Assembly: GCA_029962745.1 (NCBI GenBank)
Contig: CM057165.1
Span: 6,458,730 to 6,522,729 of the forward strand
DNA from: Echinometra lucunter
Taxonomy: Eukaryota; Echinodermata; Echinoidea; Camarodonta; Echinometridae
Length of the DNA: 64,000 bases
Reading direction: 5' to 3'
The position numbers and the translations under genes are program-made. The notes below the pieces were generated by a model, which saw only the letters and a list, made by a program, of their open reading frames with translations, ran no database searches and was not told where the DNA came from. Of this stretch, positions 1-11,008 are shown one piece after another. Numbering within the stretch: the stretch's first letter is position 1; each line of letters starts with the position of its first letter.

Positions 1-600
1 TTGAGTCTGTTTAACACTCCAATTACCCTCGATATGTTTGTACATATTTCCACGTCATATTTTCATCCAGAATTACTCCTAACATTCTTACTTTGTTAAC
101 CCGTTTAATCACTTTATTAGCAACTGTTTATTGTATTGCACCATCATCAATATGTTTATTGCGAGTTTCGAAAATGACATAATTTGTTTCATCAAAATTG
201 ATTAAAAGTTTATTGGCAAGAAACCAGTGGTAATTTTTTTTTTATTATTTCAATATTCAACACATGGTTCATATCAAAAGGATCACTGCCTGATATTGTT
301 GTGTCATCAGCAAACAAAATAAAAGATAAAACTCTGCTAGCACATGGCAAGTCATTGATATACAATACACATAAGAGCGGTCCCAGATGAGACCCCTGTG
401 GAACTTCCAATTGTATATTGCTATATTCAGAACAATTATTGCCAGAACACACATAGTGCTTTCTATTTGATAAATAACTTTTCATCAATAAAACAACAAA
501 AAGAACAACAGTAAAACATAGAAACCATATGGCAACTTCATACAAATTATCAGTACACACTGGTATACACTGCAGAAAAATATTCATAATTTTTTTTTAC
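1..600 (-). pseudogene. LINE (non-LTR) reverse transcriptase fragment
   Basis: Minus-strand translation shows the hallmark non-LTR reverse transcriptase string VPQGSHLGPLLCVLYINDLP followed by the catalytic FADDTTISG motif (A/YxDD box). After frameshifts come thumb-region residues of the WFLANKLLINFDETNYVIF type and then KVRMLGVILDENMTW at the window edge. The order is that of CR1/Jockey/Rex-type LINE ORF2. At least two reading frames are needed, with interruptions near 240 and 120, so it is a dead fragment. The endonuclease half is missing: nothing recognisable continues beyond about 600. The element runs off the left end of the window. Confidence 0.85.
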
Positions 601-1038
601 CCAGTACGAGGAGAATTGTCGATCCAACAGCAACTCTGGGCAATATTTGTACCTGATGTGGGAAGCTTTACCCTCACGGCACATTTTAAGTAATGTTTTT
701 AGAGTGTAGACATTATTTCATACCTTATTTTCTTAAAAGAGCAGGACAGTAACTTCCCCTCCCCCAAAGTGAACAAAATAAGAAAGAAAATTACAAATAA
801 TTTCCATGAACAATAACTATCAGCAACAGGATTTGATTTCATTTGATTTTCCCCTCAGAATTCTCCATATAATGAGCTGCATCCGTTCAATGGAACCTCC
901 GCCATTTCTACAAAACAGACTTCTAACTTTCCCAGTAAAGATTCCTACTTTAAATGGCGATGGGTTATCAAAAGGAAACCATATTGTAAAATTCAATCCC
1001 TTTCAATATGATTGAATACTGAAGTATATGACATCAAT
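601..1038. other. No gene seen, AT-rich
   Basis: No coding signature, RNA gene or clear repeat boundary was recognised between the LINE fragment and the assembly gap. Confidence 0.4.
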
Positions 1039-1538
1039 NNNNNNNNNNNNNNNNNNNNNNNNNNNNNNNNNNNNNNNNNNNNNNNNNNNNNNNNNNNNNN
1101 NNNNNNNNNNNNNNNNNNNNNNNNNNNNNNNNNNNNNNNNNNNNNNNNNNNNNNNNNNNNNNNNNNNNNNNNNNNNNNNNNNNNNNNNNNNNNNNNNNNN
1201 NNNNNNNNNNNNNNNNNNNNNNNNNNNNNNNNNNNNNNNNNNNNNNNNNNNNNNNNNNNNNNNNNNNNNNNNNNNNNNNNNNNNNNNNNNNNNNNNNNNN
1301 NNNNNNNNNNNNNNNNNNNNNNNNNNNNNNNNNNNNNNNNNNNNNNNNNNNNNNNNNNNNNNNNNNNNNNNNNNNNNNNNNNNNNNNNNNNNNNNNNNNN
1401 NNNNNNNNNNNNNNNNNNNNNNNNNNNNNNNNNNNNNNNNNNNNNNNNNNNNNNNNNNNNNNNNNNNNNNNNNNNNNNNNNNNNNNNNNNNNNNNNNNNN
1501 NNNNNNNNNNNNNNNNNNNNNNNNNNNNNNNNNNNNNN
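1039..1538. other. Assembly gap (500 N)
   Basis: Exactly 500 unknown bases, a conventional scaffold gap length; any ORF running through it is meaningless. Confidence 0.99.
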
Positions 1539-2396
1539 ATCACGTCAATTAATGTCTTCATCTTTAGAACTGAATTGCTCTATTCCGTAATATTCATTTC
1601 CGCAGCATATTCGATAATGTACGGCATTTATTGATTATTTTTCAAATTTCTTTACATTACCTCTCCGACCTATTTTCTTTCTCACTTTGAAATGAATACA
1701 AACTGAAAGGCGATCTGGTCGCATTAGTATTGTGCCTTTGCCATGATATTGAAGACAGGACTTTATAAGGAGTCATATTTCTCTAAGTGCATACAATATT
1801 GGAGATAAGATGGAAATGGAAGCGAGTTACTATTGCAATGACTCTTAATCTTTCAATCGCATTTTAGACGAATAAAAATGTGTTTTCCATCGAATCGTTC
1901 TTTATGCTTTGAAATTGTTAAGAGTATGCATGAAGACGATTAATGTTAAACGTTATATGTAATCTGCTGAGGCCTTGGTTGATAATCATAAAGGCATCCT
2001 AACTTAAGTCCAAATTTAACTTCCTATACACCAATGTACACTGTGAAAAGAAAAAGGAGGAGAAGACGACGAAGAAGAAGAAGACGAAGCAGATGAAGAA
2101 GGAAGAGAAGAAGAAGGAGGAGGAGAAGAAGAAGAATTAAGGTTGTGTAAAGAATTCCAAATGTGAAGTTATTTACATGAATGCGCCCGCTCAACACACC
2201 TGCCCAAGTTACAGACAATTTTATGCCTTCCTTGATTAATATTCTGCGACCCCCTTATACCATACATTTAGCAAAAAACAAAAAACAACAACAAAAAAAA
2301 AAAAACAATACCAAAAAAACAAACAAACACCCGAACTAAACCTTAAATAATTTCCAGAGTAATAGTCGGGCACATGAAGTCATAATTAACCTCGTG
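1539..2396. other. Intergenic, with GA-rich low complexity
   Basis: No gene recognised. A purine-rich imperfect AGA/GAA tract lies at about 2046-2136. A-rich simple sequence with AAAAACAA units lies at about 2272-2330. Confidence 0.5.
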
Positions 2397-2654
2397 CAGG
2401 GGCGGCGCCAGGGCATTTTGATAAGGGGCAAGATAATCCACATGTGAGTTTATTTTTAAATGAACAACTCTGTTAGGGCTATTATACAGTTACTTAACCA
2501 AACCTGCCCTCTCTTCCCCATACTCTTCTTCTTCTTCTTCTTCTTCTTCTTCTTCTTCTTCTTCGTCGTCTTCGTTTTCTTCTTCTTCCTTTTTATGACT
2601 TGAAAAAGCATAGGGGAGCACCGCCCTTGTCCACCCCCTGTCGCGCCGCCCCTG
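2397..2654. mobile_element. hAT-like MITE with CAGGGGCGGCGC TIRs
   Basis: The left end CAGGGGCGGCGC (2397-2408) is mirrored by GCGCCGCCCCTG (2643-2654). CA...TG termini with CAGGG are typical of hAT elements. The flanking 8-mers ACCTCGTG and ACCTAGGC agree at five positions, a decayed 8-bp target duplication at best. The interior is non-coding and contains a (CTT)n tract at about 2524-2566. Confidence 0.65.
2524..2590. repeat. (CTT)n microsatellite
   Basis: About fourteen consecutive CTT units followed by variant CGT/CTT units, inside the MITE at 2397-2654. Confidence 0.9.
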
Positions 2655-4278
2655 ACCTAGGCCTATGTTCAGGATATTCCTTATATTGGCGAGGCTTTAC
2701 ATTGTATACGAGTACTAAAAACAAAAATAAAAATAATTCCAATGCGGCAATGCCATATCAATAGTTAACCGAAGGAACCTCTATCATTTTTTTTATTGCA
2801 ACCGTTATAATTCGGAGGACAGAAAAATGCAAGTCACTCTTTATCCATTTTTATAGATTTATACTCACTTCGACCTAGACGGGTAAAAAAAATCCAGTAG
2901 TACTTGTATATTCTTGCCGATGATGTTGTAATACAATACTTGCAGTAATGTGCGTAGTGTTAATTAGAAATGGTCTGGAAAGGTCTGGAATTATTTGCCT
3001 CATTTAAAAAAAAGAGTATCTTCTATGGGGTGCTTTAGTTTTAAAGCATTTTGTACAAGAGGTATTTCTCAACTGAATCCCCCTCTTTTCATTTCCGCAG
3101 TATTGAACGGCTTCTCCCCCTGTAACCTGGATCATATGTGTGTGCAAAAAGTCTGTGTGTTAACTTTGGATTACCCTAGCCTGTTGCCATGTCGGGCATG
3201 CTCCTGGGCTTTCAGATCGTTGCTGGTGTTATGTCCCTTTTGATATGTTTGATGGGGCGTGCTCGGACTCTCACACTCGTTCACGTTGTAAGTTGGCTTC
3301 TCGTGGCCTTTGCTGATGAGGTGGTTGGTATGGCTGCGGACTGCCAGACACCTACGTTACGTTCACATAGTGTGGCTGCCTCAGCTTAGAGGAGTTTCCG
3401 TCGATAATCATCATTCATACTCCGATATAATTATGTTCAACAAACTTTTATTAAACAAGTATATATGGAGCAAGATGGCAATCTCTAATGAAACATATGA
3501 AAATAATCTCTGATTAACATTTTTACATTCGTATTATGATCGCTGAATGAATATAATTAAAATGGATTTTACTTGCTATTTGGTGCTTGACTTCAAATCG
3601 TTTGTGAAAGACCGGCCACGACTAAAACTAAAATGATTATAAATTTCAAAACTAAATACAAGCGCGTTAATTATCATGCGCAATTTTAGCATGACAAAAA
3701 AACCAAAGGCGCAAAATATAAAAATGAACATTATTGCGTCACAATGCTTCTCACTGCATCACTGCAGTAACATGGCTCCTTTAACTGCTATCTTTTATGC
3801 AGTTACAACGAAATAAAGTTAAATCAACTCTTTATAATAATATTTAGATTAATTGATTCAGAAATCATAATACTGAATTCGTCAAAATTGAAGTATTTTA
3901 AAAAGCAAGCATTTTCAAGAAGTTATATATAATGCCATGTTCAGAAATGTATAAACTATAAGTTTGCTATCAACAATGTAAAAAAAATGCAATTTCTGAT
4001 AATTGTATATTATGAGACATGTTTTTGCATTCATGTTGACTGTATGCTCGATGCTTATGGAAAATAAGAAAACTGTATTTCTACATGCAGTTAGATTCAA
4101 ATAACTGGTGAAAGTGCATGACATGAAAATTTAGTATGATAGCATTGTTCGTACTTACTTTATCACATAGAGATATCATCAATCAAGCTTAACAGAATAA
4201 ACAATATAAACAAAAGTTCGAAAGGCTCCTTGAGGGGGAATCACCTTATTCGGTCTTCTGTGTGCATTCGTTAATGTT
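2655..4278. other. No gene recognised; downstream flank of BEL/Pao copy
   Basis: No protein family was recognised. The part next to 4279 lies where the 3' UTR and 3' LTR of the minus-strand BEL/Pao element would be. No matching second LTR was found upstream of 9303, so an LTR cannot be called from the window alone. Confidence 0.4.
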
Positions 4279-4665
4279 TTATAGTTCAGATGGCAAAATT
4301 AGCACGAGTCTTTTAATTGGTCTTTCCAGAAAGGTTGGAGAGCATTTATGTGAACCATCTTTATTCAGTTCTCCATTTGCTATTAACAGTCTTACGCTGT
4401 GCACACGACCGTCACCGCTCTGGTACACTTCCGTCACCCTGCCTAGTGGCCATCGACTTCGAGTATCGTCGCTGTCTTGCACGATGACGATGTCGCCAAC
4501 TGCGAGGTCTCTCTTAGGCTGGACCCGCTTCTGTCGCGTTTGCAGCTCTTTTAGATACTCGCGTCTCCACCTAGTCCAGAATTCGTTGGTGAGGTATTGC
4601 ACACGTCGCCACCACTTTCGTGCATACGTATCTTCAGAACTTTCCAGGGGGAGGCAACACAACTT
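4279..4665 (-). pseudogene. BEL/Pao pol C-terminal domain (DUF5641)
   Basis: The minus-strand frame contains WWRRVQYLTNEFWTRWRREY, then DLAVGDIVIVQD, RWPLGRVTEVYQSGDGRVHSV and RPIKRLVLI. This is the standard DUF5641 signature that closes BEL/Pao polyproteins, and it ends at a stop at 4279. It is offset by a frameshift from the integrase frame upstream (ending near 4634), so the two no longer form one polyprotein. Confidence 0.88.
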
Positions 4666-5836
4666 GAGCTTTCATCGTCAGGAGATGATTGGGGGTTAGT
4701 GGCTCAGGAGCATCTGCTGTGCACAGGATTGCTGTGGTGAGGGGTCTCGAATTCACAATGGATTCCACTTCAGTAAGGAAAGTCTGGAACGACTCGTCGT
4801 CTAGCTGGGACCCAGAACTCATCATGACTGGTTCTAGAGCTCTACGAATTGTACCAATCTGTCGCTCCCAAACGCCTCCCATGTGGGACGCATGAGGCGT
4901 ATTCATCTTGAAGGGTATCCAGTCTACGTCGTTGCCACTCAGGTAATTGCGGATGGTGTCCTGATCCATCTCATTTAGAGCTTGTTTTAATTCGTTTCTA
5001 GCTCCAACGAATGTCCTTCCTCTGTCATGTCTGTCACATCGACTTTGTCTTACTGGTCCACAGCGACTGAGGAAACGTCTTAGGCATTTAATGAAGCTGC
5101 TGCTTGTTAGACTGTTAGCTGACTCCAAGTGTACCGCTCTCGATGTCATACATGTAAAGAGTACACCGTATCTCTTCACCAAACTTCTCTTCTCCTTGAT
5201 ATTGAATGGTCCGAAGTAATCTACTGCACAATTGGTAAAGGGCGGTGCAGGTTCTATGCGATCTTTCGGCAGTTCTGCCATCTTTTGTTGCTGTAAGTTT
5301 CCTCTTAGTCTTCTGCACATGACACATCTGACAATAACGCTTGAAACTGCTGAAGAGCCACCTATTACCCAGTATCCATTCTGTCTCAGTCGATTATGGG
5401 TAATTCCTCTTCCCATATGGTTTACTTCTTCATGCTTGTGTCTCACTAGAAGTGTCGTCATGTGAGAATTTCTCGGCATTATGACTGGATGCTTGACCTC
5501 CTCACACATATTGGCTCTGTTGATTCGACCGCCAACTCGCATGATGCCTTCTTGATCGATGTAGGGATCCAGACGATAGAGAGCACTGATAGGTTTAATT
5601 TGAACATTCCTCTTCCTTGCTGTATCTCTCTCACAAGGTTCATCAGAGCTCAACTTTTTAAGGACATCCACTTCATCACGAAAGTGCTCTCTCTGTAGAA
5701 TTCGTACTTCCTTTTCTACTGATTTGAGTTCCTCGACAGATAAGAGGATCTGAGGAAGTGGACGGCTACAAGTAGAATTTCCCTTCTTTATTTCCTTCTG
5801 CTGTAGCATCATCTTAAATCTCAAGCATAGAACCAC
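4634..5836 (-). pseudogene. BEL/Pao integrase (H2C2 zinc domain plus rve core)
   Basis: A 400-residue open stretch. The N-terminal HHCC zinc-binding domain is seen as H...H in the HKHEEVNHMGRG segment and CVMC about 35 residues on. The DDE core follows: first Asp in NCAVDYFGPF, a second region around TFVGARNEL that departs from the usual DNGTNF form (DRGRTF), and the catalytic Glu in GGVWERQIGTIRR. RPLT and LTPNHLL motifs near the end are also typical. The altered second-Asp region suggests it is inactive. The longest intact open frame of the element. Confidence 0.9.
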
Positions 5837-6679
5837 TACTCTCTTGACCCGTTGCCAGTAGAGATATGTTTGAGTCGACTTGCCTCAAAGTGGTCGGAAA
5901 CAGCAGTCTTGGTAGAGAAGTTTGACACCTTTTTCACCTCGGGATCATTCTCATCACAGGCACTTTGTCGACTTCAGGAACTTTGAATTCTCCCTTTTCG
6001 TGAAGAAACTCAGGACCGACCAACCAGCGGCTATTCTCCAAAAGCTCCTTGGCTGTCATACCACGGGAAGCCTCATCGGCAGGGTTGGATTTAGTGTTCA
6101 CATACAACCACCTTTTGGGATTTGTCTCTTCATGCATCTGTTGTACTCTCTTTGCTACATAGACGTGGAATCTTCTCGCCTTATTGTTTATGTAGCACAA
6201 GACTACTTTGCTGTCTGTCTAGAAGTACTCTTGAAGATTGCCTACCGTCATTTCTTTCCTCAGAGAGGTGCTCATCTTGCCTACCGTCATTTCTTTCCTC
6301 AGAAAAGTGCTCATCTTGGCTGATACGGTGGCTGCTGTCAGTTCAAGTCTGGAAATTTTCACTGGCTTGAGGGGGGTTACTCGTGACTTTGCTATCACAA
6401 GGGAGCAGCACACTTCGTCTTGTTCGTTGACCTGACGTAGGTAGGAACACTGTGACCATAGCCATCGTAGCTTGCATCTGAGAAGTGGTGTAGTTCTGCA
6501 CACTTTACTTTGACGAAATTAGCAGGCTTGTACCAGCTTGGCACTTTCATTTTCTCAAGTTCGCACATTTCATTTCTCCATTTCTCCCACTTGGTTCTGA
6601 TGTCATCGGGTAGGGGGCTGTCCCAGTCAAGCTTGCGACTACATAATTCTTGCAGTATCTGCTTGCCTCTCAGGGTCAC
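5837..6679 (-). pseudogene. BEL/Pao RNase H region, broken
   Basis: Three overlapping minus-strand frames together cover the RT connection and RNase H. The LHHFSDASYDGYG motif carries the first RNase H Asp, LELTAA sits in the middle, and SNPADEASRGM marks the C-terminal Asp region. Frame changes occur near 6400-6500 and 6200-6220. The KEMTVGKMSTSLR segment is duplicated in tandem (DNA repeat 6238-6318), inside the domain. A pseudogene by inspection. Confidence 0.85.
6238..6318. repeat. 38-bp tandem duplication in BEL/Pao RNase H
   Basis: The block beginning CCTACCGTCATTTCTTTCC occurs twice back to back (starts about 6240 and 6278) with two or three differences. This adds about 13 codons to the RNase H region. 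Confidence 0.85.
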
Positions 6680-7806
6680 GGGCTGGCTAGACCAATCGGG
6701 TCAAAGATTGATCCTACAGTCGATAATATTCCTCTTCTTGTTAGAGGTTGATCCTTCACTTCAATCCTGAATTGGAGACTGTCATTCTCAGCACACCATG
6801 TCACTCCTAGTGCTCTTTCGATTGGTAGAGGGTCCATTTCTAGGTCCAAGTCGGCAAGACCCTTGGCCCAGTCTTCCGCTGGAAACCTCTGCGATACGTC
6901 TCTCCTATTCGACATTAGCTTGTGCAGTCTAAGGCCAGCTTTCGTGCAAATGTCCTGGCTTGATTTTAGGATTGATACTGCTTCGTCGACAGTGAATAGG
7001 CCTACTGACTTCAGTCCATCATCAACATAGAAGTCATCTCGGACATATGACGCTGCATCAGATCCAAACTCTTGTTCATTGTCATCTGCCGCTCTCTTGA
7101 AAGCAAAGTTCGCACAACCAGGTGAACTTGTAGCACCAGACAGGTGAACCATCATTCTGCACTCTACCACTCCTTTGCCTGGGTCACCATCTTCCCACCA
7201 CAAGAATCGGAGAAGGTCGCGATCTTCCTCCGAGACGAAGAACTGATGAAACCTTCCCTTAATGTCTCCAACAAATGCAACATCTTCTTGTCGAAATCTG
7301 CAGAGCACTCCAAGTAAGCCATTTGTAAAGTCTGGTCCCTGCAGGAGGTGGTCATTGAGAGATACGCCTTCCTACTTGGCAGAACAATCGAAAACTACGC
7401 GTATCTTTCCTGGTTTCTTAGGGTGGTATACACGGTCAGTGTACGGTACATAGTTCACCTTTCCTTCTACATAGTTTGACAGAGCTCGCTCTGCGCATGT
7501 CTCGATTACATCTCTCATGAATTCTTGATAGTCTTCCATGAATTTGTGATTTCTTCCGAATCTGGCATTCAGCTGTCTCCATCGTTTCTCAGCTACTCCA
7601 TGATTGTTTGGTAGTGACACATATTTTGACTTCAGTGGTAGGGGCATCTCATAATGGCCGTCTGATCTTTTTTGAATTCCGTTTTCCATAATCCGAATGA
7701 ACTGCTTGTCTTCCATAGAGAACGGCTGGGCCTTCTTGTTCTCATCTCTGAAGTCTATTTCAAGTGCTTCAACGATCCTCTGTGGGCTTAGAACTTCTTT
7801 TGCCAT
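6676..7806 (-). pseudogene. BEL/Pao reverse transcriptase
   Basis: The N-terminal part (7806 to 7372) carries LPNNHGVAEKRW and the finger motif KIRVVFDCSAK. After a frame break around 7310-7372 the palm continues with DIKGRFHQF, an HLSGATSSPGCANFAF stretch and the catalytic YVDD (DDFYVDDGLKS). It ends with GILSTVGSIFDPIGLASP, the standard BEL/Pao RT-to-RNase H transition. The frame change plus a stop near 7372 makes it non-functional. Confidence 0.92.
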
Positions 7807-7809
7807 TGA

Positions 7810-7907
7810 AGGGAATAATAATAATAATAATAATATACAGTTCTTGTATAGCGCATATCACATTATGATATAACGTCTCTATACGCTTCCAAAGGACTTG
7901 GATATTA
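7810..7907 (-). mobile_element. LINE/SINE 3' tail inserted in BEL/Pao
   Basis: Minus-strand sequence has GCGCTATACAAGAACTG followed by (ATT)n, the 3' end shared by CR1/L2-group LINEs and dependent SINEs. It separates the A17 peptidase from RT exactly where the element's coding similarity is interrupted. It is therefore a later insertion into the BEL/Pao copy. Confidence 0.7.
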
Positions 7908-8522
7908 TTACCCCAGCTTTAGCTTTGAGCTTTCAGCGCTTGCAGTCTTGTGGCAAATACCAGCTTCCTTACTCTCCTGTGTCTTGCAGACTCTTCCGAT
8001 GATTCCCCATCCTAGCAGAGACTTCTGTGCGTAGGGGTCATCCTCTCCTCCGGTGACTATCCCTCTAGGGCGGATAGCCCTGGGGCAATTATTCTCGATC
8101 AGAAACGATACTTCAACACTTCTGTCATACGGCATCAACTTGGCTGCAACTTGATGGAGATGGGGCCACTGTGTCATAACGTCCTTCTTTGGTATCTGTG
8201 CTCGACTCGCTGGGATCATCTCCTGTGTGTAGGTCACTGGAATCTGTACCTTATGTTCTCTCTTGTAGTCAGGTACTTCTATGCCTCGTATTTTGTCACT
8301 TTTGACATGAGAACTTTCGTGCATGGTGGTCAGAAGAAGATCCGTAGCTGTGCCCTTGATTCCTAGCTCGACGCACAGTTTCTCCGACACAAAGCTGACA
8401 TTAGATTGATCATCGAGCACGGCATACACAACTTTTTCCTTGGAGGGGTTTACAGCATGTCTTACCCATACTGGAGCTATCATGCTATGGTCGTTGCCAT
8501 CTTGATCTTGAATGTACCACAA
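7908..8522 (-). pseudogene. BEL/Pao A17-type aspartic peptidase region
   Basis: The open frame contains AVLDDQSNVSFVSEKL (active-site Asp region of peptidase family A17), a TMHESSHVKSDKIRGIEV stretch, then WPHL and ENNCPRAIRPRGIV, and finally SLLGWGIIGRV. All are typical of the domain between gag and RT in BEL/Pao. It ends at a foreign insertion at about 7907, so the natural continuation into RT is broken. Confidence 0.88.
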
Positions 8523-9303
8523 TGATGTACATCAAGCAGTTCCTTCTTCTCTGGAACCATGGTCCTCCGTTTGACTTCTCAGCTTCTTTGGGTAATGAAG
8601 GCAAGTTAGGTGCTGTCCTTTGTCTTTCTATCCGAACAGTCTTTGATCTGATGCATATCAGTCGTGCCACATCCCATGCACAACATCCATTGAAAGAAGA
8701 ATGATTTCCTCTCACTCATGGGCTTGCTTGTGAAGTGTTTATACTCGTCAATGTTATGCTTTCCCTTGCAAAAATTGGCACTCTGAGTACACTCCATGCT
8801 TGGTACGGGTTGGGTTTCCAGTTTTCCTTTGTGGTTCAGAATTTCCACTTGTACTGAATGTCCGCGCTTTCGAATTTCCGGGACTCTGATGATGTCTGGT
8901 CATTGGAGGTGTACTCTTCAATGTCTCTCTCAGAGATTCCAACTCTGGAATTGTTGCCAGGCTTGCTGCATTGTCTACAAATTGTGCGAGCTTCTTGAAT
9001 GGAGGGTAACTTTCCGGGCCATACCTAATTTCTCGCCATCTTTGAATTTCGTCGCTCCATTTGTTTTCCATGTAGTTTGACAACTTTTCAACAAGCTTCA
9101 CATTTTCCTGTGGATAGTCTAAGATTCCCAGACTTTGGATATTTTTTGTTCTTCGCTGCTGCAATCTTGTGAAGGAAGTCAGAAAAGTCCCTCATACCTT
9201 TGGCGTCTCGATTTCCGATCTTTCGCCATGCGCCCAGTCTTTCCATGAACGCTACACTGACACTCCTTGAACTCCCATATCTCTCGGCAAGATAGAGCTT
9301 CAT
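8523..9303 (-). pseudogene. BEL/Pao gag remnant (DUF1759-like, zinc knuckle)
   Basis: Minus-strand frames give ERLGAWRKIGNRD..MRDFSDFLHKIAAA (9303-9165), then after a frameshift YPQENVKLVEKLSNYMENKW...RWREIRYG and the linker. A second frame switch gives CKGKHNIDEYKHFTSKPMSE...CMGCG, the degenerate zinc knuckle. At least two frameshifts are present. Everything N-terminal to the first segment is missing, so this is where the element is truncated. Confidence 0.82.
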
Positions 9304-9850
9304 TTAAGTTTTCATTTATTTATTTTATTCATATATTTTTGGTGAGTAGGTCTATTATAAATGAATTTATCTTTTTACGTTACATGCAATGCATTCTCTT
9401 TATGCACTTTTTTTATTTGTAGATTTCATACATGTATGTGCTTAGCTCTCTATATTGTACCTGCTTCCATCTGTTCTCACAAATATCTCGTTAATCAAGA
9501 CCACCTTACATCCAGCGTTGCCTATTTTAATAAATATTTTATATTCTCTGTATGTTCACACATTGTGTTCTTCCTTGTAAGTCCAGCTTTTTTCTGTATT
9601 GTCAGAGGACACCAAGGTAAAATAGCATTTGCTGATCGGTTTCGATCCTATTAAAAACATGTTTCGATGAATGAATGAATAGAAAAAAAAAATCCTCCGG
9701 TAATTCAAGGCTGATTTTTCAGGGCTGACAGTGAATTAAAGATGAAATGAAATAATTTTCTACTGTTGAAGGACATTTCATCCATTTTTTTTCTGAAGTC
9801 TTGTATTCCTCGTATGATTATGCTACAACTAGCGATTTGAGACCATGCAC
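9304..9850. other. No gene seen, AT-rich
   Basis: AT-rich sequence with no recognised coding or repeat structure. The last 8 bases are the target duplication of the next MITE. Confidence 0.4.
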
Positions 9851-10243
9851 CACTGGCGTAAATCCCGGGGGGGGATGGGGGGGATATATCCCCCTCACTT
9901 TTTGGAGAGGGGGGGGATGGCGTGTACAAATATCCCCCCCCCCCCCACTTTTTAAGAAAGAAAATATATTTTAATTAATCCGTTAGTAAATTCTTTGAAT
10001 ATCTGTCATAAACAACCATCATATTTTAGAATTTCTATTTGGAAATGCGATGGAAAACCAAAAAAGTGGTTATTTTGGCTCGCTCGCTTCGCTCGCTCGC
10101 AAAATAAATATTAAAATGTGTGTAGGGGGGTCTGTGGGGGTCAGTGAGGGTGTGTGCTTATACTTAAGTGTGAGATCGACAGAAAAAAAATCGTCAAAAA
10201 AGTCAATCATCCCCCCACTCCTCAGAGTGGATTTACGCCAGTG
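9851..10243. mobile_element. hAT-type MITE with exact 8-bp TSD
   Basis: The ends are CACTGGCGTAAATCC (9851-9865) and GGATTTACGCCAGTG (10229-10243), a perfect 15-bp inverted repeat. The element is flanked by identical CCATGCAC 8-mers (9843-9850 and 10244-10251). Non-coding. The interior has G and C homopolymer runs and a GC-rich hairpin (10078-10102) built from GCTCGC repeats. Confidence 0.9.
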
Positions 10244-11008
10244 CCATGCACGCTCGGGTATTTTTCATTGTTCATCTTTTCTTTATTTAAAATCAAATCT
10301 TGACCTTTTGAAGGACAATGTCACAGTGGCGAAATGGCCTAATCGCATTAATTCAGAGTTTCTAATGCAAGCAGATCATCAGCTGCACGAACTGACGAAG
10401 TAAAGCGAAATTAGAGAGGAACGTCTAAGTTACATCTCCATTATGGAGGCAAGTACATGTACAAGGGTTGCCATTGAATATTGTGTGTAGTCACGCTCAC
10501 TAGCGGATCCTGGGGTGGCTCGGGGAAGCCCGCGCCTCCTTTTTTCTTTTCTTTTTTCTTTCTTTTCTTCTTCCTCTTCTTCTTCTTTTTTTTTTACATA
10601 GCGCCGAAGGAGCCTTTAGATTGCTTAAATGTAACTTGCGTCACCTCGCATATAAGGGCGGCATCGCACATGAAATCAACAAAATGCAAGGCGAATAAAC
10701 GTTCGCCGCTCGACCCCGCGCCCCATTTTCAAAGTCTATCTTATAGTGTGATTATATCAACTAGTTTCAGTAGGTAAAACACACGTTACACTTGCACATG
10801 TACTTTCGACCAGTTTGTGTGTGTGTGTGGGGGGGGGGGGCTGCAATTTGTGTTTCTATTCCAAATGATTATTTTGTCGAAATCTTTTCCTCTCGTCATG
10901 CTGACTTAATACCCCCTTCTTTTTCTCTACCCCCTCCCTCTCTTCCCTAAACTCCATTCTATCCCTATTTCCTTTTCCTCTCCCTTTCTATCCTTCCCTC
11001 CTGTCACC
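10244..11008. other. No gene seen; pyrimidine tracts
   Basis: Contains a long CT-rich tract (about 10535-10596), a (GT)n/(G)n run (10816-10840) and a CT-rich block (10912-11005). No coding similarity recognised. Confidence 0.4.

Larger units (their letters stand above)
4279..9303 (-). mobile_element. BEL/Pao LTR retrotransposon remnant, 5'-truncated
   Basis: Read on the minus strand from 9303 to 4279, the order is gag (DUF1759-like region, then zinc knuckle), A17 aspartic peptidase, reverse transcriptase, RNase H, H2C2 integrase and a DUF5641 C-terminal domain. This is the BEL/Pao order. The copy is dead: gag, pol and RNase H are split by frameshifts, the gag N-terminus is absent (similarity stops at 9303), and a foreign LINE/SINE tail sits between peptidase and RT (about 7810-7907). 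RNase H contains a 38-bp tandem duplication (6238-6318). No paired LTRs or target-site duplication could be identified. It lies downstream of CCDC18 and has no apparent role in it. Confidence 0.92.

Noticed and set aside
1012..1590. ORFs spanning the N run
   Set aside because: The apparent openness is only due to unknown bases.
3189..3389. Hydrophobic small ORF (LGFQIVAGVMSLLICLMG)
   Set aside because: No family recognised, short, and no splice or promoter context. Could be chance.
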